A DNA stretch of 64,000 nucleotides, taken from positions 372,001 to 436,000 of the forward strand of contig JBMHCT010000043.1 in NCBI GenBank assembly GCA_049889775.1, in the 5' to 3' direction. Positions within the stretch are counted from its first letter, which is position 1. The number at the start of each line of letters is the position of its first letter. Shown one piece after another: positions 19,359 to 27,653 of this stretch. A program made the translations under genes and the position numbers. The notes below the pieces were generated by a model that saw only the letters and a program-made list of their open reading frames with translations, did no database searches and was not told the DNA's origin. This DNA is from Jejuia sp049889775 (lineage in GTDB: Bacteria; Bacteroidota; Bacteroidia; Flavobacteriales; Flavobacteriaceae).

Positions 19359-19730
19359 CTATTTTTTGCTTGATTTTAATTGATAAGCTACCGCAAATGC
19401 TGCAATAAGCAACCCTAAAAATTCGCGGGAACCTTCTAAATAAGGCTTTTCATAAACCATTTCACCAAAGATTTCTTCTTTATGTTCCGTTTGAAGATAG
19501 TCTATGAATAATGAAAAATGGAAACATGAATATGTCACTAAAGCTACTATGATACCCCATAAAAGGATTTTAGGTAGTGTTTTAAAAGTACTAACAAAAC
19601 AAATCCCAGCAACACTAAGATAAATGAAAAACCATAACCATCCATCGGGGTCGTTCAATTGCATAATAGCAAATGCTACGAAAATTATGGATAAGATGCT
19701 ATTGGTTATTTTCTTTCGTTTTGAAATCAT
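19359..19730 (-). CDS. TMEM220-family membrane protein
   Basis: A 123-residue protein with four predicted membrane segments (about 9-26, 29-47, 55-74, 101-118). The first segments carry MQLNDPDGWLWFF, the hallmark of the transmembrane 220 family, which is widespread but functionally undefined. It is encoded between the TonB-dependent receptor and a DUF1080 gene within the minus-strand operon, with a 100 bp gap before the receptor that holds a promoter-like region. I see no catalytic residues. Family assignment is good; a role in the sugar pathway is suggested only by position. Confidence 0.78.
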   Translation of the reverse strand: MISKRKKITNSILSIIFVAFAIMQLNDPDGWLWFFIYLSVAGICFVSTFKTLPKILLWGIIVALVTYSCFHFSLFIDYLQTEHKEEIFGEMVYEKPYLEGSREFLGLLIAAFAVAYQLKSSKK

Positions 19731-19751
19731 TTGGTTCGAAAGCGCTTTGGA

Positions 19752-20522
19752 CTATAGCTCCAAAATCTCAATATTCCTAAATTCCACAGGATGGCTTTCA
19801 CTTTGAAGTGAAATATAACCACCTTTTAGAGGTTGACCTTCCATAGACTTCCAATAGTCCTCATTGTAATCTACATTTCCTCCTCCATACTGCGGTTTAT
19901 AGTAGCGCATTACTTCTTCGCCGTTTATAAAGTGTTTGATAATGGAGTCGTTGCGAACTTCAATTTCAACATTCACCCATTGCTCTCCGTGATATGTTTT
20001 TGAAGTAGATTTTATACAGTGTTCGGTTCTTAAAGAATCTATAACTACATTAGTGCCAGGGGTACATAAATTAGCAGTTTGCCGCTCATCTGTACCATTA
20101 CCACCTAAAAGTTGGACTTCAATGGATACAGGGAAATTTTGATCTAGCCCGATCTTCATGGGGTCTTCGCAATGAAGCATGATACCGCTGTTTCGGGTTG
20201 CCCAATCTGCACCGTCAGATAGTTGCTCTCCTGTAAAACGGTAATCCATTCTAAATTTATAATTGGAAAACGGTTTCTTGTAGTAAATATGTCCAAAAGT
20301 ATTATGAAATGAATCTTTATACTTTTCATAATTTACCTTCATTACGCCATCTTCTGCAATAAATGTATTGTTATAGTTTTCTCCTGCTGGATGTCCTTTT
20401 ATTTTAACAACCCAATCCTTTAAATCTTTGCCGTTAAAGAGTTTTACCCATTTTTCTTTTTTTTTCTCGCAGTTTAATAATAAAATGAAAAGTGAGAAAT
20501 ATAGAAATAGCTTTTGTTTCAT
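19752..20522 (-). CDS. DUF1080 (3-keto-disaccharide hydrolase family) lipoprotein
   Basis: 256 residues, lipoprotein signal ending ILLLNC (Cys18), then a single DUF1080 domain: WVKLFNGKDLKDWVVKIKGH at the start, MDYRF in the middle, GYISLQSESHPVEFRNIEIL at the end. Family members cleave glycosides whose sugar has been oxidised at C3; others are untested. The gene starts 13 bp after the gluconate-dehydrogenase-3 gene, which itself overlaps the GMC oxidoreductase gene. That order (oxidise, then hydrolyse) is the best local evidence for a keto-glycoside pathway. The exact glycoside is unknown. Confidence 0.85.
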   Translation of the reverse strand: MKQKLFLYFSLFILLLNCEKKKEKWVKLFNGKDLKDWVVKIKGHPAGENYNNTFIAEDGVMKVNYEKYKDSFHNTFGHIYYKKPFSNYKFRMDYRFTGEQLSDGADWATRNSGIMLHCEDPMKIGLDQNFPVSIEVQLLGGNGTDERQTANLCTPGTNVVIDSLRTEHCIKSTSKTYHGEQWVNVEIEVRNDSIIKHFINGEEVMRYYKPQYGGGNVDYNEDYWKSMEGQPLKGGYISLQSESHPVEFRNIEILEL

Positions 20523-20535
20523 TTGTTATAATTTT

Positions 20536-21132
20536 TTAAAGTGCCCATGATTTTCCTTTAGTGGCGTCGTTCACGTCTATACATCCTTTATGATATCCAG
20601 GTACGGGCAAGTAGGGCAAAACCTGTTCACCAATTAACTGACTGCTTCTGTATGCCCAAACAGAGGTGCCTCTTATACCTGTAAGCGCGCTGTATACTAA
20701 TTCTTGAGCTTCGTTGTAATTTACGCGATCTTCTGGTTTAGACTTCAAATATTTGTGCAATAGGGCATCATAATTTTCTTTTTTTAAATCAGAAATTAGA
20801 AATTCTGGTGCTTTATCAATCATCAACTCATTAACCACAGCTTCCATTTCTTCTTTAAACTTCTGTTGCGACTTGTCGTCATAAGATTTAAAGGCCAGCA
20901 AATCTATAAATTCAGGTACGTTTACTTCCAAAGCACCCGGTGAAGCACTAGTCTTAGGTAGTATAAGGTCTATTAAATGTTTTAAAACACTACCCTCATC
21001 TGTTGAAAGAAATTGAGGGATCCATTTTTCAACTTCCGTAGTACAACCCTGTAGAATGCTAAATGCACTAGGGGCTAAGGCTACATAACCCGCTGCTATT
21101 CCAATTTGCTTTAAGGCGTCTCTTCGTTTCAT
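20536..21132 (-). CDS. Gluconate 2-dehydrogenase subunit 3 family protein with Tat-type lipoprotein signal
   Basis: 198 residues. The N-terminus MKRRDALKQIGIAAGY has a twin-arginine motif, followed by a hydrophobic stretch and a lipobox-like ILQGC (Cys30). The rest is the small subunit domain found with membrane-associated GMC dehydrogenases (DLILPKTSASPGALEVNVP). In FAD-glucose, sorbitol and fructose dehydrogenases such subunits carry the export signal and take the signal-less catalytic subunit across by the Tat route. The four-base overlap (ATGA) with the GMC gene means tight co-translation. I infer the same piggyback export here. Confidence 0.87.
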   Translation of the reverse strand: MKRRDALKQIGIAAGYVALAPSAFSILQGCTTEVEKWIPQFLSTDEGSVLKHLIDLILPKTSASPGALEVNVPEFIDLLAFKSYDDKSQQKFKEEMEAVVNELMIDKAPEFLISDLKKENYDALLHKYLKSKPEDRVNYNEAQELVYSALTGIRGTSVWAYRSSQLIGEQVLPYLPVPGYHKGCIDVNDATKGKSWAL

Positions 21133-22838
21133 GAATATTTAGCTTTAAATTGTTTAACAGCGTGATCTGCGGCTCTTGCAGTTAGCGCCATATAAGTAAG
21201 GGATGGGTTTTGGCAGGCAGATGAGGTCATACAAGCGCCATCTGTAACATATACATTTGGTACCGCGTGTATTTGATTGTATTTATTTAATATGGAAGTT
21301 TTTGCATCTCGTCCCATGCGAGCAGTACCCATTTCATGAATCCCAATCCCTGGTGCACGCACTTGATTTCTCGTTTGGATATCTTTAAAGCCTGCTTTTT
21401 CTAACATAGCAACAGCCTGCGCTATCATATCCTCTCTCATGGCATATTCGTTTGCTTTCCACTCTGCATCAAACGTAATTGTTGGCAAACCCCATTGGTC
21501 TAATTTGTCATAGTCTAGAGTCATCTTATTCTCATGGTATGGCAAACATTCACCAAAGCCACCTATTCCCATGCGCCAACCACCTGGCTCTAAAATCTTC
21601 TCTTTAAACTCTGCGCCATAGGCCAATTCTTCTGTAGATGTTGAATAGTCACCTCTACTAGCTCGTCCTTGATACCCATAACCTCTTAAGAAATTTTTAT
21701 TTTCACTAGCTTTATCTCCTAAGTTTACAAATCTCGGTATGTAAATACCGTTTGGTCTTCTACCGTAGTAGTATTTGTCTTCAAAACCATCGATCTTTCC
21801 TGAGGCGCCAGCGCCTAAATGATGATCCATAACGTTATGACCTAGTTCTCCAGAATCGTTTCCTAAACCATCAGGAAATCTATCAGATTTTGATTGCATT
21901 AGTATGGATGCCGATGCTATGGCTGATGCACAACAAAAAATAATTTTAGCTTTAAATTCTAGTTTTTCCTTTGTTTTAGTATCAATTATTCTTACTCCTG
22001 TGGCCTGCTTTTTGTCTGTGTCATATATAATTTCATAGGCAATTGAATTTGGTCTTAAGGTCATGTTACCTGTGCGTTCTGCCGCAGGTAATGTGGAGGC
22101 GTTACTACTAAAATAGCCGCCATACGGGCATCCTCTTATGCATCTATTTCGAAATTGACAACTACTTCTGCCTTCTCGTGGTTCTGATTTTGTAGAATGC
22201 GCCACTCTTCCAATGGTTAAAACGCGTCCAAATTCTTTTTCCATGCTGGATTGCATGTGCTCTTCAACACAATTTAGCTCCATTGGTGGATCAAAATCAC
22301 CATCTGGTAATTGGGCTAAACCAAGATTCTGGCCACTTACCCCAATATATTGTTCAACATAACTGTACCAAGGAGCAATATCTTTGTAACGTATTGGCCA
22401 ATCAACACCATGGCCATCGCGCTTGTTGGCTGTAAAATCCAAATCACTCCACCTGTAAGATTGCCGCCCCCAAGTAATAGAGCGTCCACCAACATGATAC
22501 CCCCGCATCCAGTCAAAACGCTTTTTTTCATTATAGGGGTGTTCTAAATCATTCACAAACCAATGCTTACTGGCATTTTTAACCGTATATCCTGTTCTAC
22601 TTTGTTTGGGGTATTTTTTAAGTTCTTTAGAACTAATATTGCCTTTCAATTCTTGATCCCATGGATCTAAATTTGCAGTGTGGTAATGCTCTATATGTTT
22701 CACCATACGGCCTCTTTCAAGAACTAATGTTTTTAAGCCGCCTTCACATAGTTCCTTCGCTGCCCAACCTCCTGTAATACCAGTTCCAATTACTATAGCG
22801 TCAAAAGTATCGGTGGTCGTCAAATCAATTTCATTCAT
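21129..22838 (-). CDS. GMC-family FAD-dependent sugar dehydrogenase with a three-cysteine cluster
   Basis: 569 residues. The FAD dinucleotide motif is at the N-terminus (VIGTGITGGWAAKEL, about 16-30) with the E/R following strand 2 (LERGR), so there is no signal peptide. Catalytic residues of the GMC fold are near the C-terminus (His in GIHEMGTARMG; Asn in CQNPSLTYM). Cys227, Cys233 and Cys237 form C-X5-C-X3-C, the spacing that binds a [3Fe-4S] cluster in bacterial FAD-glucose dehydrogenase, so electrons are probably passed on rather than given to oxygen. It is the first gene of the minus-strand operon. Oxidation of a glycoside at C3 is inferred from the neighbours. Confidence 0.9.
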   Translation of the reverse strand: MNEIDLTTTDTFDAIVIGTGITGGWAAKELCEGGLKTLVLERGRMVKHIEHYHTANLDPWDQELKGNISSKELKKYPKQSRTGYTVKNASKHWFVNDLEHPYNEKKRFDWMRGYHVGGRSITWGRQSYRWSDLDFTANKRDGHGVDWPIRYKDIAPWYSYVEQYIGVSGQNLGLAQLPDGDFDPPMELNCVEEHMQSSMEKEFGRVLTIGRVAHSTKSEPREGRSSCQFRNRCIRGCPYGGYFSSNASTLPAAERTGNMTLRPNSIAYEIIYDTDKKQATGVRIIDTKTKEKLEFKAKIIFCCASAIASASILMQSKSDRFPDGLGNDSGELGHNVMDHHLGAGASGKIDGFEDKYYYGRRPNGIYIPRFVNLGDKASENKNFLRGYGYQGRASRGDYSTSTEELAYGAEFKEKILEPGGWRMGIGGFGECLPYHENKMTLDYDKLDQWGLPTITFDAEWKANEYAMREDMIAQAVAMLEKAGFKDIQTRNQVRAPGIGIHEMGTARMGRDAKTSILNKYNQIHAVPNVYVTDGACMTSSACQNPSLTYMALTARAADHAVKQFKAKYS

Positions 22839-22879
22839 ATAAATGGGTAAAACTAAATCGTTAAATTATCAAGAAATTA

Positions 22880-22894
22880 TATCAATAATTGATA
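22880..22894. promoter_or_regulatory. Palindrome in the divergent GMC/AraC promoter region
   Basis: TATCAA-TAA-TTGATA is a perfect 6-bp inverted repeat with a 3-bp centre, 42-56 bp before the GMC start and 82 bp before the AraC start. It could be a repressor or activator site; no other copy was noticed. Confidence 0.35.
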
Positions 22895-22959
22895 AAAGAT
22901 GATAAAGTACTAAATATTTTTATATTAAATGGAAAATTAACTAATTTGCATCGTGCACT

Positions 22960-22980
22960 TGTTTAAAATTTTTCAGTGAA
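22960..22980 (+). promoter_or_regulatory. Operator-like motif, site 2 (overlaps AraC start codon)
   Basis: TGTTT-AA-AATT-T-TTCAGTGAA. Its right arm contains the GTG start codon of the AraC gene, so binding would block translation initiation or early transcription. A 22-bp version starting one base earlier matches site 3 at 24022-24043 in 20 positions. Confidence 0.5.
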
Positions 22981-24019
22981 AGTAAGCATACAAAAAATTG
23001 AACCTTATGAGGCTGATGGTGTTGTGTATCATGCAGACACCTGTTTGCCATTAATCGATGCTTATGAACGCAAAAAATTAAAGTTTAAGGCTCTGGCGCG
23101 TCATACCTATCCTGGAGACCGATTGGATGAAAATACTATTGGTTTAAATAGTATTGGATATTGGGATGCTAATGAACCACAAGATTGGGGTTTGGATTGG
23201 CATAGAAATGAAGGTATTGAATTTCATTTTTTGGAGTCAGGTACTATGCCGTATGCCCAAGAAAATAAGGAGGTGATTTTAACACCAAATCATTTGACGA
23301 TTACCCGTCCTTGGGAGGCGCATAAAGTTGGAAATCCACATATCGGTATGGGGAAATTTTATTGGGTCATCATTGATCTGGGTGTGCGTAGACCTCATCA
23401 AGAATGGGTTTGGCCTGATTGGATTACTTTGACGAAAAATGATCTCAGGCAATTAACCACTATGTTAAGACATAATGAAAAGTCTATTTTGAAGACTGAT
23501 CAAAGGATGCGGGATTGTTTTAAGCGTATTAATATGGCCGTAAATACTGATGAAAATGGTAGTAACGCGTCGCGAATTCGATTGCTCGTAAATTATTTGC
23601 TGATTTTGATTTTAGACTTATTAAAAACTGAAAATATTGTGCTTAATGAGTCGTTAACCGATAGTTCAAGAAGTGTTCAATATTTTTTAAAGGAGCTGGA
23701 AAAAAACCTTTCCGAAAATTGGACTATCGAAGAAATGGCGCAGTCGGCAGGTGTTGGTTTAACACGTTTTACACATCATTGCAAGCAATTAACAAATCTC
23801 ACTCCCATGCGTTATCTTAATATTAGGCGGTTAGAAATGGCTAAAAATGTATTAAAGGATAATCCTGATTTAACGGTGGGTGAGGTCGCATATATATGCG
23901 GCTTTACAACAAGTCAATATTTTTCTACAGTGTTTAAAAAGCATGAAAAATGTTCCCCTAATGAATTTAGAAATAGATTTCAAGTAGAAGAAAGGTTAAG
24001 CGCTTATCCAGAAGTGTAA
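22976..24019 (+). CDS. AraC-family transcriptional regulator (paralogue B), GTG start
   Basis: 347 residues starting at GTG; an in-frame TAA at 22964 and the lack of any ATG before residue 80 fix this start. The N-terminal sensing region (about 1-165) shares SIGYWDA, GLDWHRNEGIEF-x-FLESG and PHQEWVWPDWI with paralogue A at 10578. The C-terminal double helix-turn-helix (about 245-340) has WTIEEMAQSAGVGLTRFTHH and VGEVAYICGFTTSQYFSTVF. It is transcribed away from the GMC operon and towards the epimerase/MFS operon, and near-identical motifs flank it on both sides. I infer that it controls both operons and itself. Confidence 0.9.
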   Translation: MKVSIQKIEPYEADGVVYHADTCLPLIDAYERKKLKFKALARHTYPGDRLDENTIGLNSIGYWDANEPQDWGLDWHRNEGIEFHFLESGTMPYAQENKEVILTPNHLTITRPWEAHKVGNPHIGMGKFYWVIIDLGVRRPHQEWVWPDWITLTKNDLRQLTTMLRHNEKSILKTDQRMRDCFKRINMAVNTDENGSNASRIRLLVNYLLILILDLLKTENIVLNESLTDSSRSVQYFLKELEKNLSENWTIEEMAQSAGVGLTRFTHHCKQLTNLTPMRYLNIRRLEMAKNVLKDNPDLTVGEVAYICGFTTSQYFSTVFKKHEKCSPNEFRNRFQVEERLSAYPEV

Positions 24020-24022
24020 AGT

Positions 24023-24043
24023 TGTTTAAATTTTTTCACTGAA
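24023..24043 (+). promoter_or_regulatory. Operator-like motif, site 3 (before epimerase/MFS operon)
   Basis: TGTTT-AA-ATTT-T-TTCACTGAA lies 73 bp before the epimerase start. Downstream are TTG (24058-24060) and TAATTTCA (24076-24083), a promoter with short spacing and one mismatch in the -7 box, which would suit activator control. Confidence 0.5.
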
Positions 24044-24116
24044 TAAAAATAAACAGGTTGAGAGATTAATTTCCATAATTTCACCTGATACCATCTAACT
24101 AATAAACGGAACTAAA

Positions 24117-25085
24117 ATGAAGCGCAGGGACTTTATTGTTAAAACCTCCCAAACAAGTATAGCACTTTCTGCTTTGGGAATGTATGCTTGTAAAAATTCG
24201 AAAGAAAATAAAATTGTTGAACAAGATTTAGCTGATGCTACTGATGCTTCTAAAGAGCTGTTCTTTAAAATCTCTTTGGCTCAGTGGTCGTTGCACAGGG
24301 CATTGCGAGGTGGCGCTATGGATAACTTAGATTTTGCTTCAAAATCTAGAAGTTTAGGTTGTGAAGGTGTGGAATACGTCAATGGTTTTTTTAAAGATAA
24401 GGCTAAAGATATGGCGTATCTTAAGGAGATGAAATCTAGAGCTAATGCTGAAGGCCAACAAAATGTTTTAATTATGGTGGATGGTGAAGGTGGTCTAGCA
24501 GATGCAGACACAGCCAAAAGATTGAAGGCCATTGAAAATCATTATAAATGGGTGGAAGCAGCTAATTTTTTAGGGTGTCATGCCATAAGGGTTAATCTAG
24601 CTGGAGGAAATGATTATGATGACGCTATTAAAAGTGGAGTAGATTCCTTAACGAAGTTGTCTGAGTTTGCTCAAGGCTCTAACATTAATGTTTTGGTGGA
24701 AAATCATGGTGGGTTTTCATCAAATGGAGAATGGATGCACAACGTTTTTTCTCAGATAAAGAATGAAAACTGCGGTACGCTACCAGATTTTGGAAACTTC
24801 TGTATCAAGAAAGATAAAGACAGAAATTGTTTAGAGGCCTATGATAAATATAAGGGCATGAAGGAATTATTACCTTTTGCGAAAGCGGTAAGTGCTAAAT
24901 CGTACGAGTTTGACGCGGATGGCAATGAAACTACTATTGATTATAAACGCGTCATGCAAATGGTAAAAGATTCTGGTTACAAAGGCTTTGTAGGTGTGGA
25001 GTTTGAAGGCAGTAAAATTTCAGAAGAAGACGGAATAAAAGCCACTCGAGATTTATTGCTTAAAGTAGGAACACAACTTTCATAA
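24117..25085 (+). CDS. Sugar phosphate isomerase/epimerase family protein with Tat-type signal
   Basis: 322 residues. MKRRDFIVKTSQTS starts a twin-arginine signal followed by MYACKN (Cys25), so a periplasmic lipoprotein is likely, unlike the cytosolic relative at 9643. The TIM-barrel domain (about 45-320) has Glu in LVENHGG, Asp in LPDFGNF and Glu in VGVEFEG as probable metal ligands. It opens a plus-strand operon with an MFS transporter, Gfo/Idh/MocA enzyme, second epimerase and DUF1080 protein. A periplasmic member fits chemistry on the keto-sugar before uptake. The reaction is not known. Confidence 0.85.
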   Translation: MKRRDFIVKTSQTSIALSALGMYACKNSKENKIVEQDLADATDASKELFFKISLAQWSLHRALRGGAMDNLDFASKSRSLGCEGVEYVNGFFKDKAKDMAYLKEMKSRANAEGQQNVLIMVDGEGGLADADTAKRLKAIENHYKWVEAANFLGCHAIRVNLAGGNDYDDAIKSGVDSLTKLSEFAQGSNINVLVENHGGFSSNGEWMHNVFSQIKNENCGTLPDFGNFCIKKDKDRNCLEAYDKYKGMKELLPFAKAVSAKSYEFDADGNETTIDYKRVMQMVKDSGYKGFVGVEFEGSKISEEDGIKATRDLLLKVGTQLS

Positions 25086-25112
25086 AAATACTAACCAAAC
25101 TAAATATAGATT

Positions 25113-26321
25113 ATGGAGAATATTAATAAGAATAGGCTGTTTTTAGCCTCATGTATTTCGCTGATTGTAACGGCAATGACTTTTGCTATTAGGGCAGGAA
25201 TTCTGGGTCAATTAGGAACTGATTTTGCATTGTCCGACAAAGAATTGGGGTATGTAAATGGAATGGCTTTTTTAGGATTTCCTATTGCAACCATTTTTGG
25301 AGGTTTAGTCTATAATTCTCTTGGGGCAAGAAAATTAATGGTAATCGCTTTCGTGGCACATTTATTGGGATTATTGCTAACAATATTTGCAGGTGGATTT
25401 TGGACACTCTTGATTTCAACCTTTTTCATCGGATTTGCAAACGGATCTGTTGAAGCTGCATGTAATCCTCTTATTGCTGATATGTATACGGATAATCGTA
25501 CCACGATGTTAAATAAGTTTCATGTGTGGTTTCCAGGGGGAATTGTAATTGGAGCTTTGGCCTCTAAATTTATGACAGATTTAGAGATGGGGTGGCAAAT
25601 GCAAATTGGCATCATGCTTATTCCTACGTTATTATATGGTTTCTTATTCTTCGGACAGAAATTCCCAAAAAGCGAGAATATTGTTTCCGATACGAAAACG
25701 AATGTCAAAAGTTTGTTGACGCCGCTATTTATTTTTATGGTAATTTGTATGACCTTAACAGCGACAACAGAATTAGGAACGCAACAGTGGGTTGAAAAAA
25801 TATTAGGGAATTCAGGAGCAAGCCCGATGTTAATTTTAGCCATGGTTACTGGTTTGATGGCTATTGGACGTTATTTTGCGGGTCCAATTATTCATAAACT
25901 AAATCCACCAGGTGTTTTATTTGGTTCTGCAATTATTTCTGCAATTGCAATCTATATGATGAGTTCAGCAACCGGAGGCATGGTGTATGTAGCAGCTATA
26001 TTATTTGCCATTGGTGTGTGTTACTTCTGGCCAACTATGATTGGTTTTGTTAGTGAATACTTGCCTAATACGGGTGCGTTAGGAATGTCTTTAATTGGGG
26101 GTATAGGTATGTTTGCCACAAGTATTTGGCAACCTGTTATTGGATCGTGGTTGGATAGTGCAAAGGCTAATGCATTAGATTCTGGTGCTAGTTTAGAACA
26201 GGCAGAACTTATGGCGGGGCAAGAAACACTAAGTAATATTGCAATATTTCCGATGGTGCTAGTTGTGCTGTTCGGAATACTTTATACACAACGTAAAAAA
26301 TTAGAAGCAAGAAGAGTATAA
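25113..26321 (+). CDS. MFS transporter, sugar-type
   Basis: 402 residues with 12 predicted membrane helices and a central charged loop (about 190-205) between the two six-helix halves. GARKLMVIAF in the loop after helix 2 recalls the MFS signature. It lies 27 bp after the periplasmic epimerase gene and 4 bp before the Gfo/Idh/MocA gene, so it most likely carries the keto-monosaccharide or epimerised sugar into the cytosol for reduction. The substrate is inferred from context only. Confidence 0.87.
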   Translation: MENINKNRLFLASCISLIVTAMTFAIRAGILGQLGTDFALSDKELGYVNGMAFLGFPIATIFGGLVYNSLGARKLMVIAFVAHLLGLLLTIFAGGFWTLLISTFFIGFANGSVEAACNPLIADMYTDNRTTMLNKFHVWFPGGIVIGALASKFMTDLEMGWQMQIGIMLIPTLLYGFLFFGQKFPKSENIVSDTKTNVKSLLTPLFIFMVICMTLTATTELGTQQWVEKILGNSGASPMLILAMVTGLMAIGRYFAGPIIHKLNPPGVLFGSAIISAIAIYMMSSATGGMVYVAAILFAIGVCYFWPTMIGFVSEYLPNTGALGMSLIGGIGMFATSIWQPVIGSWLDSAKANALDSGASLEQAELMAGQETLSNIAIFPMVLVVLFGILYTQRKKLEARRV

Positions 26322-26325
26322 TACA

Positions 26326-27474
26326 ATGAGTAGAAAATTAAGAATGGGAATGGTCGGCGGAGGCGCTGGCTCGTTTATTGGAGATGTGCATAGAAAAGCG
26401 GCATCTATTGATGGGATGATTGAATTGGTATGTGGTGCATTTAGCAGCACGATTGAAAAATCTATTTCATCTGGGATTGCCCTTGGTTTGGATGAGAGCA
26501 GATGCTATGGCACATTTCAAGAAATGATTGAAAAAGAAAAGGCTTTGCCCGAGGACGTTAGAATGGATTTTGTAGCAATCGTAACGCCAAATCATATGCA
26601 TTTCCCTCCAGCTAAAATGGCTTTAGAGAATGGATTTCATGTAGTATCAGATAAGCCTGTAACCCTAACATTGGAAGAAGCGGAAGCACTTGAGAAAATT
26701 GTCGCTGAAAGTGGAAAGTTATTTGCGCTTACTCATAATTACACTGGAAATTCTATGGTAAAACAAGCCAAAGCTATGATAGCAAAAGGCGAGTTGGGTA
26801 CTATTAGAAAGATACAAGCACAGTATTTACAAGGGTGGCTATCCACGTCTCTAGAAAAAACAGAGCAAAAGCAAGCCGCTTGGAGAGTGGATCCTAAACG
26901 TTCAGGAATTGGAGGTGCTTTGGGTGATATTGGTACGCATGCTGAAAATCTTATTGAATATATTACTGGGTTGCAAATTGAAGAGATTGCTGCAGATTTA
27001 GGCAGGTTTGGAGAAGGAAGAACACTTGATGACGATGGTAATATGTTGATAAGAATGAACAATGGTGCTAAAGGCACGATTTCGATTTCACAAATTGCTT
27101 TGGGTGAAGAAAATAACTTAGGGATTAAAGTTTACGGTACAAAAGGTAGCATTGAATGGTATCAAGAAAACCCGAATGAATTGATTACAAGATGGTTGGA
27201 AGAGCCCAAAAAGATTTACACACCAAATGGTAACGGTTTGCATCCTGAAGCTCTAGAAGTCTGTAGAATTCCTGCAGGACATCCTGAGGGCTATTTGGAA
27301 GCCTTTGCAACGATATATAAGAATTTCGCGAGGCATTTGAATGCTGTCAATACAGGTGAATCTGTTGAAAAAACGGATTATCCAACTGTTGCTGACGGCG
27401 TACGTGGGATGAAATTTATTTATGCTGCGGTGGAAAGCGATAAGAACAATGCTGCTTGGACGAAAATAAACTAA
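26326..27474 (+). CDS. Gfo/Idh/MocA-family NAD(P)-dependent oxidoreductase
   Basis: 382 residues. The N-terminal Rossmann domain begins GMVGGGAGSFIGDVH, with a SDKPVTLTLEEA segment corresponding to the family's EKP motif near residue 105. The C-terminal alpha/beta domain holds the substrate-binding GGALGDIGTHAENLIEY, where the histidine is the usual catalytic residue. Such enzymes interconvert keto-sugars and sugars or inositols in the cytosol. Located between the MFS and second epimerase genes, it could return an imported 3-keto-sugar to the normal sugar. Cofactor and substrate are not determinable here. Confidence 0.88.
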   Translation: MSRKLRMGMVGGGAGSFIGDVHRKAASIDGMIELVCGAFSSTIEKSISSGIALGLDESRCYGTFQEMIEKEKALPEDVRMDFVAIVTPNHMHFPPAKMALENGFHVVSDKPVTLTLEEAEALEKIVAESGKLFALTHNYTGNSMVKQAKAMIAKGELGTIRKIQAQYLQGWLSTSLEKTEQKQAAWRVDPKRSGIGGALGDIGTHAENLIEYITGLQIEEIAADLGRFGEGRTLDDDGNMLIRMNNGAKGTISISQIALGEENNLGIKVYGTKGSIEWYQENPNELITRWLEEPKKIYTPNGNGLHPEALEVCRIPAGHPEGYLEAFATIYKNFARHLNAVNTGESVEKTDYPTVADGVRGMKFIYAAVESDKNNAAWTKIN

Positions 27475-27491
27475 TGATAAAAAACTAAAAT

Positions 27492-27640
27492 TGGCGGATA
27501 TGCCCGCGTTAGGGATAGAAGCGGCATCCTTTTTTAAGTGTCAGTTCGAGTGAATTTGTGAAGCATGAGCAAATTTGTATCGAGAACAAGCTTAAAAAAG
27601 ATATAGCGGATAGCCCGACCCTTGCGGTAACGCCCAAATT
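27492..27640 (+). repeat. Modular hairpin repeat, copy a (with palindromic insert)
   Basis: Outer parts CCCGCGTTAGGGAT-AGAAGCGGCATCC at the left and GATATAGCGGATAGCCCGACC with GGTAACGCCC at the right. The stem TTTTTTAAG pairs with CTTAAAAAA, closing over an inner palindromic module (about 27543-27592: GTTCGAGTG ... GTATCGAGAAC). It lies within the epimerase operon, just before the next gene, so it may form a hairpin in the mRNA. Copies b-e are at 46030, 50355, 57465 and 61590. Confidence 0.85.
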
Positions 27641-27653
27641 AAAAACTAAACAG

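Noticed and set aside
27558..27653. Upstream ATG extending the epimerase by 32 residues
   Set aside because: The extension translates the intergenic repeat; homologous proteins begin near the ATG at 27654.
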